In this document: positions 29,841 to 37,877 of the stretch, piece by piece
Layout of the letters: each line of letters begins with the position of its first letter
How positions within the stretch are numbered: the first letter of the stretch is position 1
NCBI GenBank assembly: GCA_002840785.1
Contig: PHCH01000005.1
Coordinates: 1-64,000 of the forward strand
Direction of reading: 5' to 3'
Source of the DNA: Betaproteobacteria bacterium HGW-Betaproteobacteria-4
GTDB lineage: Bacteria > Pseudomonadota > Gammaproteobacteria > Burkholderiales > Rhodocyclaceae
Length of the DNA stretch: 64,000 nt
Notes under the pieces: model-generated
The model's database searches: none
What the model saw: only the letters and a program-made list of their open reading frames with translations
Told to the model about the DNA's origin: nothing
Made by a program: the position numbers and the translations under genes

Positions 29841-30334
29841 TCGATTTAAAAAACAAGGGCGCCTTTGCCGGACTTTTCGCCGCCATCGCCGCGGCAGGGC
29901 ACTCCTGCGTCATCCGCAACAGCCTGCCGATATCGTCGGACGATACCGCCGTCCAGGCCATCGTCGACGGATACACCCTGGACGATGCGCGCGCCGAGGT
30001 CACCGAGCGCATCGACGCCCTGGCCAAAGCCAAGCGCGACGCCGTTGTAGCCTCGATATCGCCGGCCGAAATGGCCTCGTGGTCAATCAAACGCGCCGAG
30101 GCTGGCGCCTACGACGGCACCGACGTCAGCGCGCCATTTCTCGCCGCAGAAGCGGCGGCCAGGGGCGTGACGACGGCCGCTTTGGTCGCCAAGGTCATAC
30201 AAAAAGGCGCCATGCTGTCCGGGCTTGAGGCGGCTATATCCGGCACCTCCGGCCGTCATGGCGACGCTGTCAAGGGGCTCGACACATTCGAGGCCATCGC
30301 GGCCTACGATTACTCAACCGGCTGGACTGTCTGA
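29837..30334 (+). CDS. Hypothetical phage protein, 165 aa
   Basis: It is chosen from the ATG at 29837, which overlaps the previous stop (ATGA); the ORF-track start 15 bases upstream lacks support. The product opens MIDLKNKGAFAGLFAAIAAAGHSC and contains an AVQAIVDGYTLDDARAEVTERIDALAKAKRDAVVA helix. That resembles the short phage protein placed after fibre genes that contains DDA-type helices, sometimes called a chaperone or assembly protein. The function is not established. Confidence 0.5.
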   Translation: MIDLKNKGAFAGLFAAIAAAGHSCVIRNSLPISSDDTAVQAIVDGYTLDDARAEVTERIDALAKAKRDAVVASISPAEMASWSIKRAEAGAYDGTDVSAPFLAAEAAARGVTTAALVAKVIQKGAMLSGLEAAISGTSGRHGDAVKGLDTFEAIAAYDYSTGWTV

Positions 30335-31197
30335 TGATCGGCGCCGAATCAATCGGGTTATCGCCAGTCGGCCTATGGGGCGATGTCGCCACCGCCGGTG
30401 GCGGATCAACCCTCAACGCCAGCGCCACCGGCCAAGCGCAATCAACCGGCTCGGCCACGCTCGCTGCCCAGGTCGCCCTATCCGCCGTCGGCGTATCCAT
30501 CGCCGACGGCTCTGCCAACCCCGCCGTAACAATCCCGCTTTCCGCCGCCGGCCTCGCCGTGTCTGATGGCAGCGCTAACGGCACCGCCACTGTCACCATC
30601 AGCGCCGCCGCCCTCGCTTCCGCTGCCGGAATCGCCGGTCTGTCGGCCACTGTGCTGCTGGCCGGCGCCGGCGCCGCGCAAGCCGCCGGGAACGCCGACC
30701 TGGCCGCCCAGCTAACTGCACTGGCTACCGGGTCAGCGCAGGCGTCTGGCACCGCCAATCTGACCGGTGGCGCCCCGGGCGCCTTATCGGCATCCGGTGC
30801 GGCTGTCGCCAGCGGGGCGGCTGTGCTGTCGATCACGGTCGGCCTCGTCGCCACGGGAGGCGCTCACTCCGCCGGATCCGCCACGGCACAGGCCAGCGCG
30901 CCCGGCGCCATCAGTGCTGCCGGCAGCGCCAACGCCTCCGGCTGGGCATCACTGTCCAGCCTGGTCACCATCACCGCCGCCGGATTCGCCCAAGCCATGG
31001 GCTCCGGCGCCATCACCGTCGACGTCTCGCTATCCGCTACCGGGGCCGCTCAATCCGCTGGCTTGGCGTCGGCAACCATGGCCGGCCTGGTCCGAAACTA
31101 CTGCCTATCTGCCGCCGCTGCGCGCCGCATCACCCGCATAACCCATAGCGCCGACCGGCTGACCACGATCCATCACGGAGTAACCCATGGCCGCTGA
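30334..31197 (+). CDS. Ala/Ser/Gly-rich repeat protein
   Basis: The 287-residue product is almost entirely low-complexity repeats of about 20-25 residues following LSAxGxAxAxGSAxxxxxV (for example LSAVGVSIADGSANPAVTIP, LAVSDGSANGTATVTIS, AQASGTANLTGG). The pattern of small residues with periodic valines suggests a beta-solenoid or fibre shaft. The C-terminus turns basic (RRITRITHSADRLTTIHHGV). Its start overlaps the previous gene and its end overlaps the next by 11 bases. It is in the M-L insert, so it is probably a virion fibre component. Confidence 0.5.
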   Translation: MIGAESIGLSPVGLWGDVATAGGGSTLNASATGQAQSTGSATLAAQVALSAVGVSIADGSANPAVTIPLSAAGLAVSDGSANGTATVTISAAALASAAGIAGLSATVLLAGAGAAQAAGNADLAAQLTALATGSAQASGTANLTGGAPGALSASGAAVASGAAVLSITVGLVATGGAHSAGSATAQASAPGAISAAGSANASGWASLSSLVTITAAGFAQAMGSGAITVDVSLSATGAAQSAGLASATMAGLVRNYCLSAAAARRITRITHSADRLTTIHHGVTHGR

Positions 31198-31492
31198 ACC
31201 GTTTATCCCGGGCGAAGTCGCCACGCTGACGATGCGTGTTACCACGCTCGACGGCATCTCCGCCGACCCTGGCACCATCACCCTGAAAATAGAGTCACCC
31301 GCTTCCGGCGTCGCCGACTACATCTACGGCGTCGCCGCAGAAATCGTCCGTGACGGCGAAGGCCTGTACCGCGCCGAGATTCCGCTTAACGTCGCCGGCC
31401 GCTGGTACTACCGCTGGGATCTCGCATCACCCAACGCCGGCGCCGTCGAGGGAAGCATCGAAGTCAAGCGCTCCCGCTTCGTTCAGTCCTAG
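31187..31492 (+). CDS. Small beta-rich phage protein
   Basis: The 101-residue product, MAAEPFIPGEVATLTMRVTT..., has the alternating pattern of an immunoglobulin-like beta sandwich (GEVATLTMRV, TITLKIESP, EGLYRAEIPLNVAGRWYYRWD). Such small Ig-like modules commonly decorate phage capsids or form head-tail connectors. It overlaps the repeat-protein gene by 11 bases and is the last gene of the insert before candidate promoter element B. Confidence 0.5.
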   Translation: MAAEPFIPGEVATLTMRVTTLDGISADPGTITLKIESPASGVADYIYGVAAEIVRDGEGLYRAEIPLNVAGRWYYRWDLASPNAGAVEGSIEVKRSRFVQS

Positions 31493-31502
31493 CCCGCCGC
31501 CA

Positions 31503-31545
31503 TACATCCGACCGCCCTTTCCCGCGCGCGAACGGCACAGCACCA
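31503..31545 (+). promoter_or_regulatory. Candidate late-promoter element B (before L)
   Basis: TACA at 31503, CCGCGCGCG at about 31522, CGGCAC at 31533 and CACCAT at about 31540 repeat the elements seen before O, V and FI. It lies in the 86-bp gap upstream of L. Confidence 0.4.
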
Positions 31546-31578
31546 TGCCGTCATCACCTTCCACCAGGCCGCGCCGAC

Positions 31579-32040
31579 ATGATCGTCAATGCCCCAAGCA
31601 CCCCTGAATCAGAGACGCCTATCACCATCGGCGCCTTCTGGCCTGACATCGAACCCTTTGAAATCCGCGAAGCTCAGCGCCTCGACAACACCGTCACCCC
31701 GCCCCGCCTGCGCAGCGCCATCATCGAATCCGCCTCTACAACCATCGAAGCCCTGGCCGCCTGGAAGATCGCCCAGATCGCCATCGGCTACACCACGCTA
31801 TCGGTCGTTCCCTCAGACGAAATAGACGGATCCACCATCATCGAGCACCGCTTCAAGCGCGCCGTCGGCTCCCTCGCCAAAGCCCTGCTCATGGAGCGCT
31901 ACCGCGATTTCGACGCCTCCGCCAAAGGCGACAAGCGCGCCGAAGCCCTCACCGACCCCATCGACGACTGCCGGCGCGACCACCTCAACGCCATCGCCGA
32001 CATCACCGGCCGCACCCGCTGCACCATCGAGCTCATCTGA
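31579..32040 (+). CDS. L: Head completion/stabilisation protein, P2 gpL family
   Basis: gpL closes the filled head and connects it to the tail. The 153-residue product has the gpL pattern FWPDIEPFEIREAQRLDNTVTPPRLRSAI, IESASTTIEALAAWK, and YRDFDASAKGDKRAEAL...CRRDHLNAIADITGRTR, with the usual length. Its stop overlaps the start of gene X (TGATG), as in P2. It is separated from M by the five-gene insert. Confidence 0.9.
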   Translation: MIVNAPSTPESETPITIGAFWPDIEPFEIREAQRLDNTVTPPRLRSAIIESASTTIEALAAWKIAQIAIGYTTLSVVPSDEIDGSTIIEHRFKRAVGSLAKALLMERYRDFDASAKGDKRAEALTDPIDDCRRDHLNAIADITGRTRCTIELI

Positions 32041-32246
32041 TGCAAGTCCGAGCACACCAGGGCGACACCCTCGACAACCTCTGCCACCGCCACCTCGGCA
32101 GCAGCGCCTATGTCGAAGCCGCGCTTGAACTAAACCCCGGCCTCGCTGCCGTTGGCCCCATTCTCGCCAATGGACAGGCAGTCACCCTGCCCGAAGAAAC
32201 TACCGCCACCCCGGCCAATACCAACCTGATTCAACTCTGGGACTAG
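32040..32246 (+). CDS. X: Tail protein X (LysM-like), P2 gpX family
   Basis: The 68-residue product, VRAHQGDTLDNLCHRHLGSS...VEAALELNPGLA...LPE, is a minimal LysM-like domain typical of gpX, a small tail protein. It overlaps L by one base and precedes the lysis genes by 8 bp, exactly the P2 order. Confidence 0.9.
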   Translation: MQVRAHQGDTLDNLCHRHLGSSAYVEAALELNPGLAAVGPILANGQAVTLPEETTATPANTNLIQLWD

Positions 32247-32253
32247 ACCCGCC

Positions 32254-32613
32254 ATGTCCGAACCGACCACCCCCCTCCTCGCCACTGGCGGCCTCACCCT
32301 GCTCGGCTTCGCCACCGGTCTGCACCCCATGCTCCTCGTCGCCGGCTTCGTCGGCTGCTGGTGGTACAACAGCTACCTCCCCGAAATCACCCTTGGCCAG
32401 CGCATCGCCAGCGGTATCATCGCCGCCCTCGTCGCCAGTTGGGTCACCCCGCCCGTCATCACCTGGCTGACCGGCCTCGCCTGGTGGCCTCCTACCGTAC
32501 CGGCGCTCACCGTCGGTTTCCCCGGCGCGCTCGCCGTCGGATTTTTGACCCACAAGGTCCTCGGCCCCCAGCTCCTGCGCATCGCCCAGAAAAAAGCGGA
32601 GGACATAGCATGA
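32254..32613 (+). CDS. Holin-like membrane protein 1
   Basis: The 119-residue product has three hydrophobic stretches (LLATGGLTLLGFATGLHPMLLVAGFVG, IASGIIAALVASWVTPPVITW, ALTVGFPGALAVGFLTHKVLG) and ends in a charged tail. It occupies the P2 gene Y (holin) position between X and the endolysin. Size and topology fit a class I holin. A second small membrane gene follows with an ATGA overlap, so one could be the holin and the other its antiholin. Confidence 0.65.
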   Translation: MSEPTTPLLATGGLTLLGFATGLHPMLLVAGFVGCWWYNSYLPEITLGQRIASGIIAALVASWVTPPVITWLTGLAWWPPTVPALTVGFPGALAVGFLTHKVLGPQLLRIAQKKAEDIA

Positions 32614-32903
32614 CCACCCCCCTGGCCAACATCATCCTCAACCTCGCCGCCATCGCCTGCGCCGCGCTCATCCTCTACCGCGCCGAGCCGGCCATAGCCC
32701 GCATGGGCCGCGGCACCCAGACCCTCATCCGCTACGCCATGCTTCTCCTCGCCGGCGGCGCCCTCGCCATCATCCTAACTATCCTCTCCGGCGCCAGCGT
32801 CGACCTCCCAACCCTGCTCCTGCTCGCCGGCATCGCCCTGCTCCTCATCTGCGAACGCCGCCTGCGCTACCTCATCACCCGCCCGGGAGACCGCCATGCA
32901 TAA
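32610..32903 (+). CDS. Holin/antiholin-like membrane protein 2
   Basis: The 97-residue product has hydrophobic segments ANIILNLAAIACAALILYRA, YAMLLLAGGALAIILTILSG and LPTLLLLAGIALLLIC, ending RPGDRHA. It is coupled to the preceding membrane gene (ATGA at 32610) and overlaps the endolysin start by eight bases. Phage lysis cassettes often carry two such small membrane proteins. It is not clear which one forms the hole. Confidence 0.6.
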   Translation: MTTPLANIILNLAAIACAALILYRAEPAIARMGRGTQTLIRYAMLLLAGGALAIILTILSGASVDLPTLLLLAGIALLLICERRLRYLITRPGDRHA

Positions 32904-33696
32904 CGGAGACACCGGCGCCGCCGTCGCCACCCTGCAACGCCAGCTCAACGACGCCGGCTTCAAACTCACCGTCGACGGCTGGTTCGGACTATCCACCGAA
33001 CAAGCCCTAATCGCCTTCCAGCGCCGCGCCAACCTCGTCGCCGACGGCATCGCCGGCCCCAAGACCATCGCCGCCCTCACCAGCCGCGACCGCGACCACC
33101 GCCTCCTCTCCGAATACGACCTCGAAGCCGCCGCCATCCGCCTCGGCATCCCCGTCGCCGCCATCAAAGCCGTCAACCTCGTCGAAAGTCGTGGCCCTGG
33201 CTTCGGCGTCAATGGCAAGCCCGTCATCCTCTACGAACGCCACGTCGCCTATCGACTACTTGCCGAAGCCGAACTCGAACCCGACATATTCGGCAAAAAA
33301 TTCCCGAACTTGATCAACCCAAAGCGCGGTGGCTATGCCGGCGGCAGTGCCGAATGGTCAAGGCTATCCAGCGCCCGCCAGATCATGCCCGTCGAAATAG
33401 CCGACGCCGCCTGCAGCTGGGGCCAGTACCAGATCATGGGCTACCACTGGCAGCTTCTCGGCTACGACAGCATCGAACAATTCGTCGCCGCCATGCACCG
33501 CAGCGAAGCCGACCAGCTCGACGCCTTCTGCCGCTACATCGAAGCCGCCCCCGCCATCCACAAAGCCATCAAAGCCAAAAAGTGGGCCACCTTCGCCAGC
33601 CTCTACAACGGCCCGGCCTACAAAGACAACCTCTACGACGTCAAACTCGCCCGCGCCTTCGAGCGCTTCACCCCGTCCGAACAGGCCGCCGCATGA
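32896..33696 (+). CDS. Endolysin: peptidoglycan-binding plus N-acetylmuramidase domains
   Basis: The 266-residue lytic enzyme has an N-terminal PG-binding domain at about residues 1-60 (NGDTGAAVATLQRQLNDAGF, VDGWFGLSTEQALIAFQ). It is followed by an N-acetylmuramidase domain (DUF3380 type) with the catalytic-type Glu in AVNLVESRGPGF, ILYERHVAYRLL and CSWGQYQIMGYHW. No signal peptide is seen, so release depends on the holin. It replaces P2 gpK at the same map position. It overlaps the gene before and after. Confidence 0.9.
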   Translation: MHNGDTGAAVATLQRQLNDAGFKLTVDGWFGLSTEQALIAFQRRANLVADGIAGPKTIAALTSRDRDHRLLSEYDLEAAAIRLGIPVAAIKAVNLVESRGPGFGVNGKPVILYERHVAYRLLAEAELEPDIFGKKFPNLINPKRGGYAGGSAEWSRLSSARQIMPVEIADAACSWGQYQIMGYHWQLLGYDSIEQFVAAMHRSEADQLDAFCRYIEAAPAIHKAIKAKKWATFASLYNGPAYKDNLYDVKLARAFERFTPSEQAAA

Positions 33697-33896
33697 AACC
33701 CCTTCTCCGCGACGAACTCATCGCCCTCCTCCTCGACGACCAGCAAAACCACCCAGCCGACAACTGGCCCATCGAGATCCGCGACCGCTGGGTCGTCAGC
33801 CCGCCGCAAGTCCTCAAGCGCTGCACCATCGACCGCGTCATCGTCCTGCGCGGCGAACCCCCCATCACCCTCGTGCACCCCAACTACCGAGGCTGA
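33693..33896 (+). CDS. Hypothetical protein in lysis cassette, 67 aa
   Basis: This small soluble protein (MKPLLRDELIALLLDDQQNHPADNW...) is coupled by ATGA to the endolysin. No family is recognised. Its place between endolysin and spanin genes corresponds to the P2 lysA/lysB neighbourhood, so it may modulate lysis timing. That is inferred only from position. Confidence 0.55.
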   Translation: MKPLLRDELIALLLDDQQNHPADNWPIEIRDRWVVSPPQVLKRCTIDRVIVLRGEPPITLVHPNYRG

Positions 33897-33897
33897 C

Positions 33898-34434
33898 ATG
33901 CTCCCCTCGCCCACCCTCTTCGGCATCAATACCGCCGTCCTCAAATGGACGGTCATCGCCGCCCTCGTCGCCGCTGCCGTCCTCGCCACCTACCGCCACG
34001 GCCACCACGTCTGCCAAGGCGAAGTTGCCGCCGCCCAACTCGACATCGCCCTCGCCTACGCCGAGAAGATCGTCGCCAATGGCGAAAAAGCCGACAAACT
34101 AGCCGCCGAAAACAACGCCCTGCGCGCCGCCCAGGCCCCCAAAGACCGCACCATCATCAAAGAGGTCACCCGTTATGAATTTCTCGAACCGCCTGGCAAC
34201 CGCTGCACTCTGCCTGGCACTTGGCGCCTGCTCCACGATGCCGCTGCCACCGGCCAGCCCCCCGCCACCGAAGCCGGACCCCTGGCTGCTCGAGCCGCCG
34301 ACCCCGTTGAAGACACTGCCGCCCTCCAAACGCTTGCCGACAACTACATCGCCTGCCGCAACGACGCCGCCAAACTAGAAGCCTGGCAGCGCCGCTACAA
34401 AGCCATCGAGGCCGCCCATGAAAAAACCGACTGA
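33898..34434 (+). CDS. Inner-membrane spanin (Rz/LysB-like)
   Basis: The 178-residue product has an N-terminal anchor (VLKWTVIAALVAAAVLATYRHG), a periplasmic coiled-coil-like segment (AAAQLDIALAYAEKIVANGEKADKLAAENNALRAAQ) and a Pro/Ala-rich region, ending with a helical LQTLADNYIACRNDAAKLEAWQRRY tail. With Rz1, encoded inside it in another frame, it fuses inner and outer membranes in the last step of lysis. Confidence 0.75.
   Translation: MLPSPTLFGINTAVLKWTVIAALVAAAVLATYRHGHHVCQGEVAAAQLDIALAYAEKIVANGEKADKLAAENNALRAAQAPKDRTIIKEVTRYEFLEPPGNRCTLPGTWRLLHDAAATGQPPATEAGPLAARAADPVEDTAALQTLADNYIACRNDAAKLEAWQRRYKAIEAAHEKTD
34175..34378 (+). CDS. Outer-membrane spanin lipoprotein (Rz1-like), nested in Rz
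   Basis: The 67-residue product is read in a different frame entirely within the Rz gene. It has a lipoprotein signal MNFSNRLATAALCLALGAC with the lipobox LGAC, followed by a strongly proline-rich mature part (STMPLPPASPPPPKPDPW). This nested, lipobox plus polyproline design is the hallmark of Rz1/LysC, which pairs with Rz across the periplasm. Confidence 0.85.
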   Translation: MNFSNRLATAALCLALGACSTMPLPPASPPPPKPDPWLLEPPTPLKTLPPSKRLPTTTSPAATTPPN

Positions 34435-34888
34435 ACTCCGCGCCCACCTCACCCAGTGGGTGCCAGACCTCGCCGCCAACCCCGACAAGTTGCACGTCTT
34501 CATCGAGCGCGGCGCCATCGCCACCAAGATCGGCGCCGGCCTCGGCTACCAGTACGCCTACACCGTCCAGATCATCATCACCGACTTCGCCGAACCCGCC
34601 GACGTCCTCATGGTCCCGCTCCTCGTCTGGCTGCAGACCAACCAGCCCGACCTCCTGCAGGACCCAGTCCGCCGCGACAAGGCCATCGCCTTCGAAGCCG
34701 AAATCGTCAATCACGAAGAGATCGACATCGCCATCACTATCGACCTCTCCGAGCGCGTCATCGTCAGCCCCGTCCTCGGCGGCTACCAATGCACCCACCT
34801 CGGCGAACCGCAACTCCCGGACGAGACCGGCACCATTCCCTGGCAGAGCTACCTGCAAGGAGAACTGATCGCCGCCACCGATGGCTGA
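34418..34888 (+). CDS. R: Tail completion protein, P2 gpR family
   Basis: The 156-residue product has the gpR signature at the start (KKPTELRAHLTQWVPDLAANPDKLHVFIERGAI) and VLLVWLQTNQPDLL-type hydrophobic helices. gpR and gpS complete the tail for joining to the head. It overlaps the end of the spanin gene by 17 bases and overlaps S by eight. Confidence 0.9.
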   Translation: MKKPTELRAHLTQWVPDLAANPDKLHVFIERGAIATKIGAGLGYQYAYTVQIIITDFAEPADVLMVPLLVWLQTNQPDLLQDPVRRDKAIAFEAEIVNHEEIDIAITIDLSERVIVSPVLGGYQCTHLGEPQLPDETGTIPWQSYLQGELIAATDG

Positions 34889-35336
34889 CATCGACGCCCT
34901 CGACGCCTACGCCGCCGACCTCATCGCCAGCCTGCAGCCGGACGCCCGGCGCGAACTCGCCCTGCGCATCGCCAAAGAACTGCGCCCGCGCAACCAGAAA
35001 CGCATCGCCGCCCAGACCAACCCCGACGGCACCCCATTCGAGCCGAGAAAACCGCAGCTGCGCCACAAGACCGGCAAGATCAAGCGCCAGATGTTTAGCA
35101 AGCTGCGCACCGCCAAATACCTCAAAGCCACCGCCACCGAAAACGAAGCCATCGTCGGCTTCACCCGCGAGGTATCGCGCATCGCCCTCGTCCATCACCA
35201 CGGCCTGCGCGATCGCGTCAACAAAAAGACCGGCCTCGAAGCCAAGTATCCCGAGCGCCAGCTCCTCGGCATCCCCGACGACGACCAGGCCCTGATCGCC
35301 GAAATCGTCACCGCCCATCTAGCCGACCGGCTGTAA
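34881..35336 (+). CDS. S: Tail completion protein, P2 gpS (Mu gpG-like) family
   Basis: The 151-residue product has the virion-morphogenesis block LRIAKELRPRNQKRIAAQTNPDGTPFEPRK and RIALVHHHGLRDRVNKKTG, both typical of gpS/phage virion morphogenesis proteins. It is likely a head-tail joining or tail-length completion factor. It directly follows R and precedes the V operon gap. Confidence 0.9.
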   Translation: MADIDALDAYAADLIASLQPDARRELALRIAKELRPRNQKRIAAQTNPDGTPFEPRKPQLRHKTGKIKRQMFSKLRTAKYLKATATENEAIVGFTREVSRIALVHHHGLRDRVNKKTGLEAKYPERQLLGIPDDDQALIAEIVTAHLADRL

Positions 35337-35346
35337 CCGCCACCCC

Positions 35347-35390
35347 TACACTCGCCCGCTCGCCCCGCGCGCGCAAAGCCCCGGCATCAT
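35347..35390 (+). promoter_or_regulatory. Candidate late-promoter element C (before V)
   Basis: TACA at 35347, CCGCGCGCG at about 35365 and CGGCATCAT at 35382 repeat the shared composite. This 61-bp gap is where P2 has its V promoter. Confidence 0.45.
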
Positions 35391-35397
35391 CGGCCCC

Positions 35398-36054
35398 ATG
35401 GACCTGATCGAACTCTCCCGCCGGATGGAAAACGTCATCCGCATCGGCACCATCCACAGCATTGACCACGCTGCGGTCCGCGTTGTCGTCAAAATCGGCA
35501 AGATCGAAACAGAATGGCTCCCCTGGCTCGAACACCGCGCCGGCCAAACCACCACCTGGGACCCGCCCACCGTCGGCGAACAAGTCACCGTGCTCTCCCC
35601 GAGCGGAGAACTCGCCGGCGGCATCGTCCTGCGCGGCCTCAACAGCACCGCCATCCAGCCGCCCAGTCACAGCCCGGACACCCACGTCATCCGCTTCCCC
35701 GACGGCGCCGTCATCAGCTACGACCACGCCGCCAGCCACCTCGACGCTAGCGGCATCCAGACAGCCCGCATCGAAGCCGCCGTCAGCATCACCCTCGACA
35801 CGCCCCTGACCCACATCACCGGCCAGTGCGTCATCGACGACCTGCTCACCTACCACAACGGCCTCGCCGGCTTCGGCGGCACCGAAGGCAACGGCAGCGT
35901 CATCACCGGCGACATCCGCCACGTCAACGGCGAGCACGAACAAACCAACGTCACCCAGGTCGGCACCGGCGGCGAGATCACCAGCAACGGCAAAACCCTG
36001 CACACCCACACCCACCCGGGTGATTCCGGCGGCACGACAGGGGCTCCGTCATGA
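35398..36054 (+). CDS. V: Baseplate spike protein, P2 gpV family
   Basis: This is the membrane-piercing spike. The 218-residue product has an OB-fold N-terminus (IGTIHSIDHAAVRVVVKIGKIETEWLPW), a beta-helical middle and an apex with HTHTHPGD, whose HxH pattern binds iron in P2 and phi92 spikes. It begins 8 bp after late element C and overlaps W by four bases. Confidence 0.92.
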   Translation: MDLIELSRRMENVIRIGTIHSIDHAAVRVVVKIGKIETEWLPWLEHRAGQTTTWDPPTVGEQVTVLSPSGELAGGIVLRGLNSTAIQPPSHSPDTHVIRFPDGAVISYDHAASHLDASGIQTARIEAAVSITLDTPLTHITGQCVIDDLLTYHNGLAGFGGTEGNGSVITGDIRHVNGEHEQTNVTQVGTGGEITSNGKTLHTHTHPGDSGGTTGAPS

Positions 36055-36395
36055 CCGGCATGTCCCGCGAAACCGGCCAGGCGCTCGACGAAGCCGCCCA
36101 CATCAGCCAGTCCATCCGCGACATCCTGACCACCCCGGTCGGCTCCCGCCTCATGCGCCGCACCTACGGCTCGCTGCTCCCCGAACTCATCGACCAGCCC
36201 GCCAACCCAGCCAACCGCCTGCGCCTCATGGCCGCCGCCGTCATGGCCATCATCCAGTGGGAACCGCGCGTCACCATCAGCAACGTCAGCCTGCAGCTCG
36301 CCATGGACGGCACCGCCACCATTGATCTCACCGCCACCCGGCGCGGCGGCCAGCGCAGCGGCAACCGCCTCAATATCTCGGTACCCATCCAGTGA
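36051..36395 (+). CDS. W: Baseplate assembly protein, P2 gpW family (gp25-like)
   Basis: The 114-residue product has the gp25-like core with the signature HISQSIRDILTTPVGSRLMRRTYGSLLPELID, as in all contractile-tail wedge proteins. It initiates sheath polymerisation. ATGA overlaps on both sides (V-W and W-J) show tight coupling. Confidence 0.92.
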   Translation: MTGMSRETGQALDEAAHISQSIRDILTTPVGSRLMRRTYGSLLPELIDQPANPANRLRLMAAAVMAIIQWEPRVTISNVSLQLAMDGTATIDLTATRRGGQRSGNRLNISVPIQ

Positions 36396-37285
36396 CCATC
36401 GATCTCGCCAGCCTCGCCGCCCCGGAAGTCGTCGAAACCATCGTCTTCGAAACCATCGTCCAGCAGATCAAGGACGACTTCATCGCCCGCGAGCCCGATT
36501 TCGCCGAAATCCTCGACCTAGAATCAGAGCCCATCGTCAAGCTCATCGAAGCCTACGCCTACCGAGAAATGCTCGTTCGCGCCCGTTACAACGACGAAGC
36601 CCGCGCCCTGCTCCTGCCTTTTGCCATGGGCGGAAACCTCGACCACATCGGCGCCACCTACTACCAGGAAGAGCGCCTCGTCGTCACCCCGGCCGACAAC
36701 ACCACCATCCCGCCGACGCCAGCGGTCATGGAAAGCAACGCCGACTACCGCAACCGCCTGGCCTTGAAGCCAGAAAGCTGGTCCGTCGCCGGCCCGCGCG
36801 ACGCCTTCAAGTTCCACGCCATCAGCGCCGACGGCCAGATCAAGGACGCCAGCGTCACCAGCCCCGAAGGCGGCACCACCGAAGTCTTCATCCTCACCCG
36901 CACCGGCAACGGCCTGCCCACCGCCCCGCAGATCGCCACCGTCCTCGCCGCCCTCAACGGCGAAACCGTCCGCCCGCTCTCCGAAGCCGTCATCGTCACC
37001 GCCCCGACCATCGTCGACTACACCCTTGAGCTGTCGCTCACCCTCTTCCCCGGCCCCAGCACCGAGCTCGTCACCAGCGCCGTGCAAACCGCCCTCGCCG
37101 CCTTCGCCGCCAACAGCCACCGCCTCGGTACCGACATCATCCGCAGCGCCATCGACGCCGCCGCCCACGTCGCCGGCGTCAAGAAGGTCGTCATCACCGC
37201 CCCGGCCGCCGACATCGTCTGCACCGCCGGGCAAGCCCCCTACTGCACCGCCATCACCGTCGCCATCGCCGGCATCGAATCCTGA
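36392..37285 (+). CDS. J: Baseplate wedge protein, P2 gpJ family
   Basis: The 297-residue product starts (GTG or ATG-like at 36392) in the W stop overlap. The blocks FIAREPDFAEILDLESEPIVKLIEAYAYREM, LLLPFAMGGNLDHIGATYYQ and YRNRLALKPESWSVAGPRDAFKFHA are typical for the baseplate J-like family. It joins the wedges around the spike hub. Gene I follows two bases later. Confidence 0.92.
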   Translation: MTIDLASLAAPEVVETIVFETIVQQIKDDFIAREPDFAEILDLESEPIVKLIEAYAYREMLVRARYNDEARALLLPFAMGGNLDHIGATYYQEERLVVTPADNTTIPPTPAVMESNADYRNRLALKPESWSVAGPRDAFKFHAISADGQIKDASVTSPEGGTTEVFILTRTGNGLPTAPQIATVLAALNGETVRPLSEAVIVTAPTIVDYTLELSLTLFPGPSTELVTSAVQTALAAFAANSHRLGTDIIRSAIDAAAHVAGVKKVVITAPAADIVCTAGQAPYCTAITVAIAGIES

Positions 37286-37287
37286 CC

Positions 37288-37869
37288 ATGGCCGACACCG
37301 ATCTCCTGCCGCCATCCAGCACCCCGCTCGAACGCGCCATCGCCCGCAGCGCCGGCGCCCGCTTCGCCGCCCTGCCCGCCGTCGTCGCCAGTCTGTGGAA
37401 CGCCCAGACCTGCCCGCCGGCCATCCTCCCATGGCTCGCCTGGGCCATGTCCGTCGACGAATGGAACGAACAGTGGGGCGTCGACAAAAAGCGCGCCGTC
37501 ATCGCCGAGTCGCGCCTCATCCACCAGCAGAAAGGCACGGTCGCTGCTATCCGCCGCGCCCTCACCGCCATCGGCCAGCCCGACGCCATCATCATCGAGC
37601 GCGGAAACTACGTGAGATACAACGGTGCAGTTTCCTACGATGGATCATCGAACCACCAGGGATCAGGCGGCTGGGCTAGCTACCGCGTAATCCTGAAATC
37701 CGCCTGCACCATAGAACAGGCCTACCAGATAAAGCGCCTTCTCAACGCCGTCCAGCGCAACTGCATTGTTCTTACCGCCATCGATTTCCGCGCCGCCACC
37801 AACAGTTACAACGGCGCTATTACCCACAACGGTGCTTATACCCACGGCGTCGTCGACACCACGCTATAG
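37288..37869 (+). CDS. I: Tail protein I, P2 gpI family
   Basis: The 193-residue product begins [25 protein letters not shown] and holds the gpI motif [23 protein letters not shown]. It is a baseplate component linking the wedge to the fibre. GC drops in the last third (after about 37600), where the sequence becomes fibre-like ([16 protein letters not shown]), a sign of a mosaic junction. Confidence 0.9.
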   Translation: MADTDLLPPSSTPLERAIARSAGARFAALPAVVASLWNAQTCPPAILPWLAWAMSVDEWNEQWGVDKKRAVIAESRLIHQQKGTVAAIRRALTAIGQPDAIIIERGNYVRYNGAVSYDGSSNHQGSGGWASYRVILKSACTIEQAYQIKRLLNAVQRNCIVLTAIDFRAATNSYNGAITHNGAYTHGVVDTTL

Positions 37870-37877
37870 GAGTTTTC

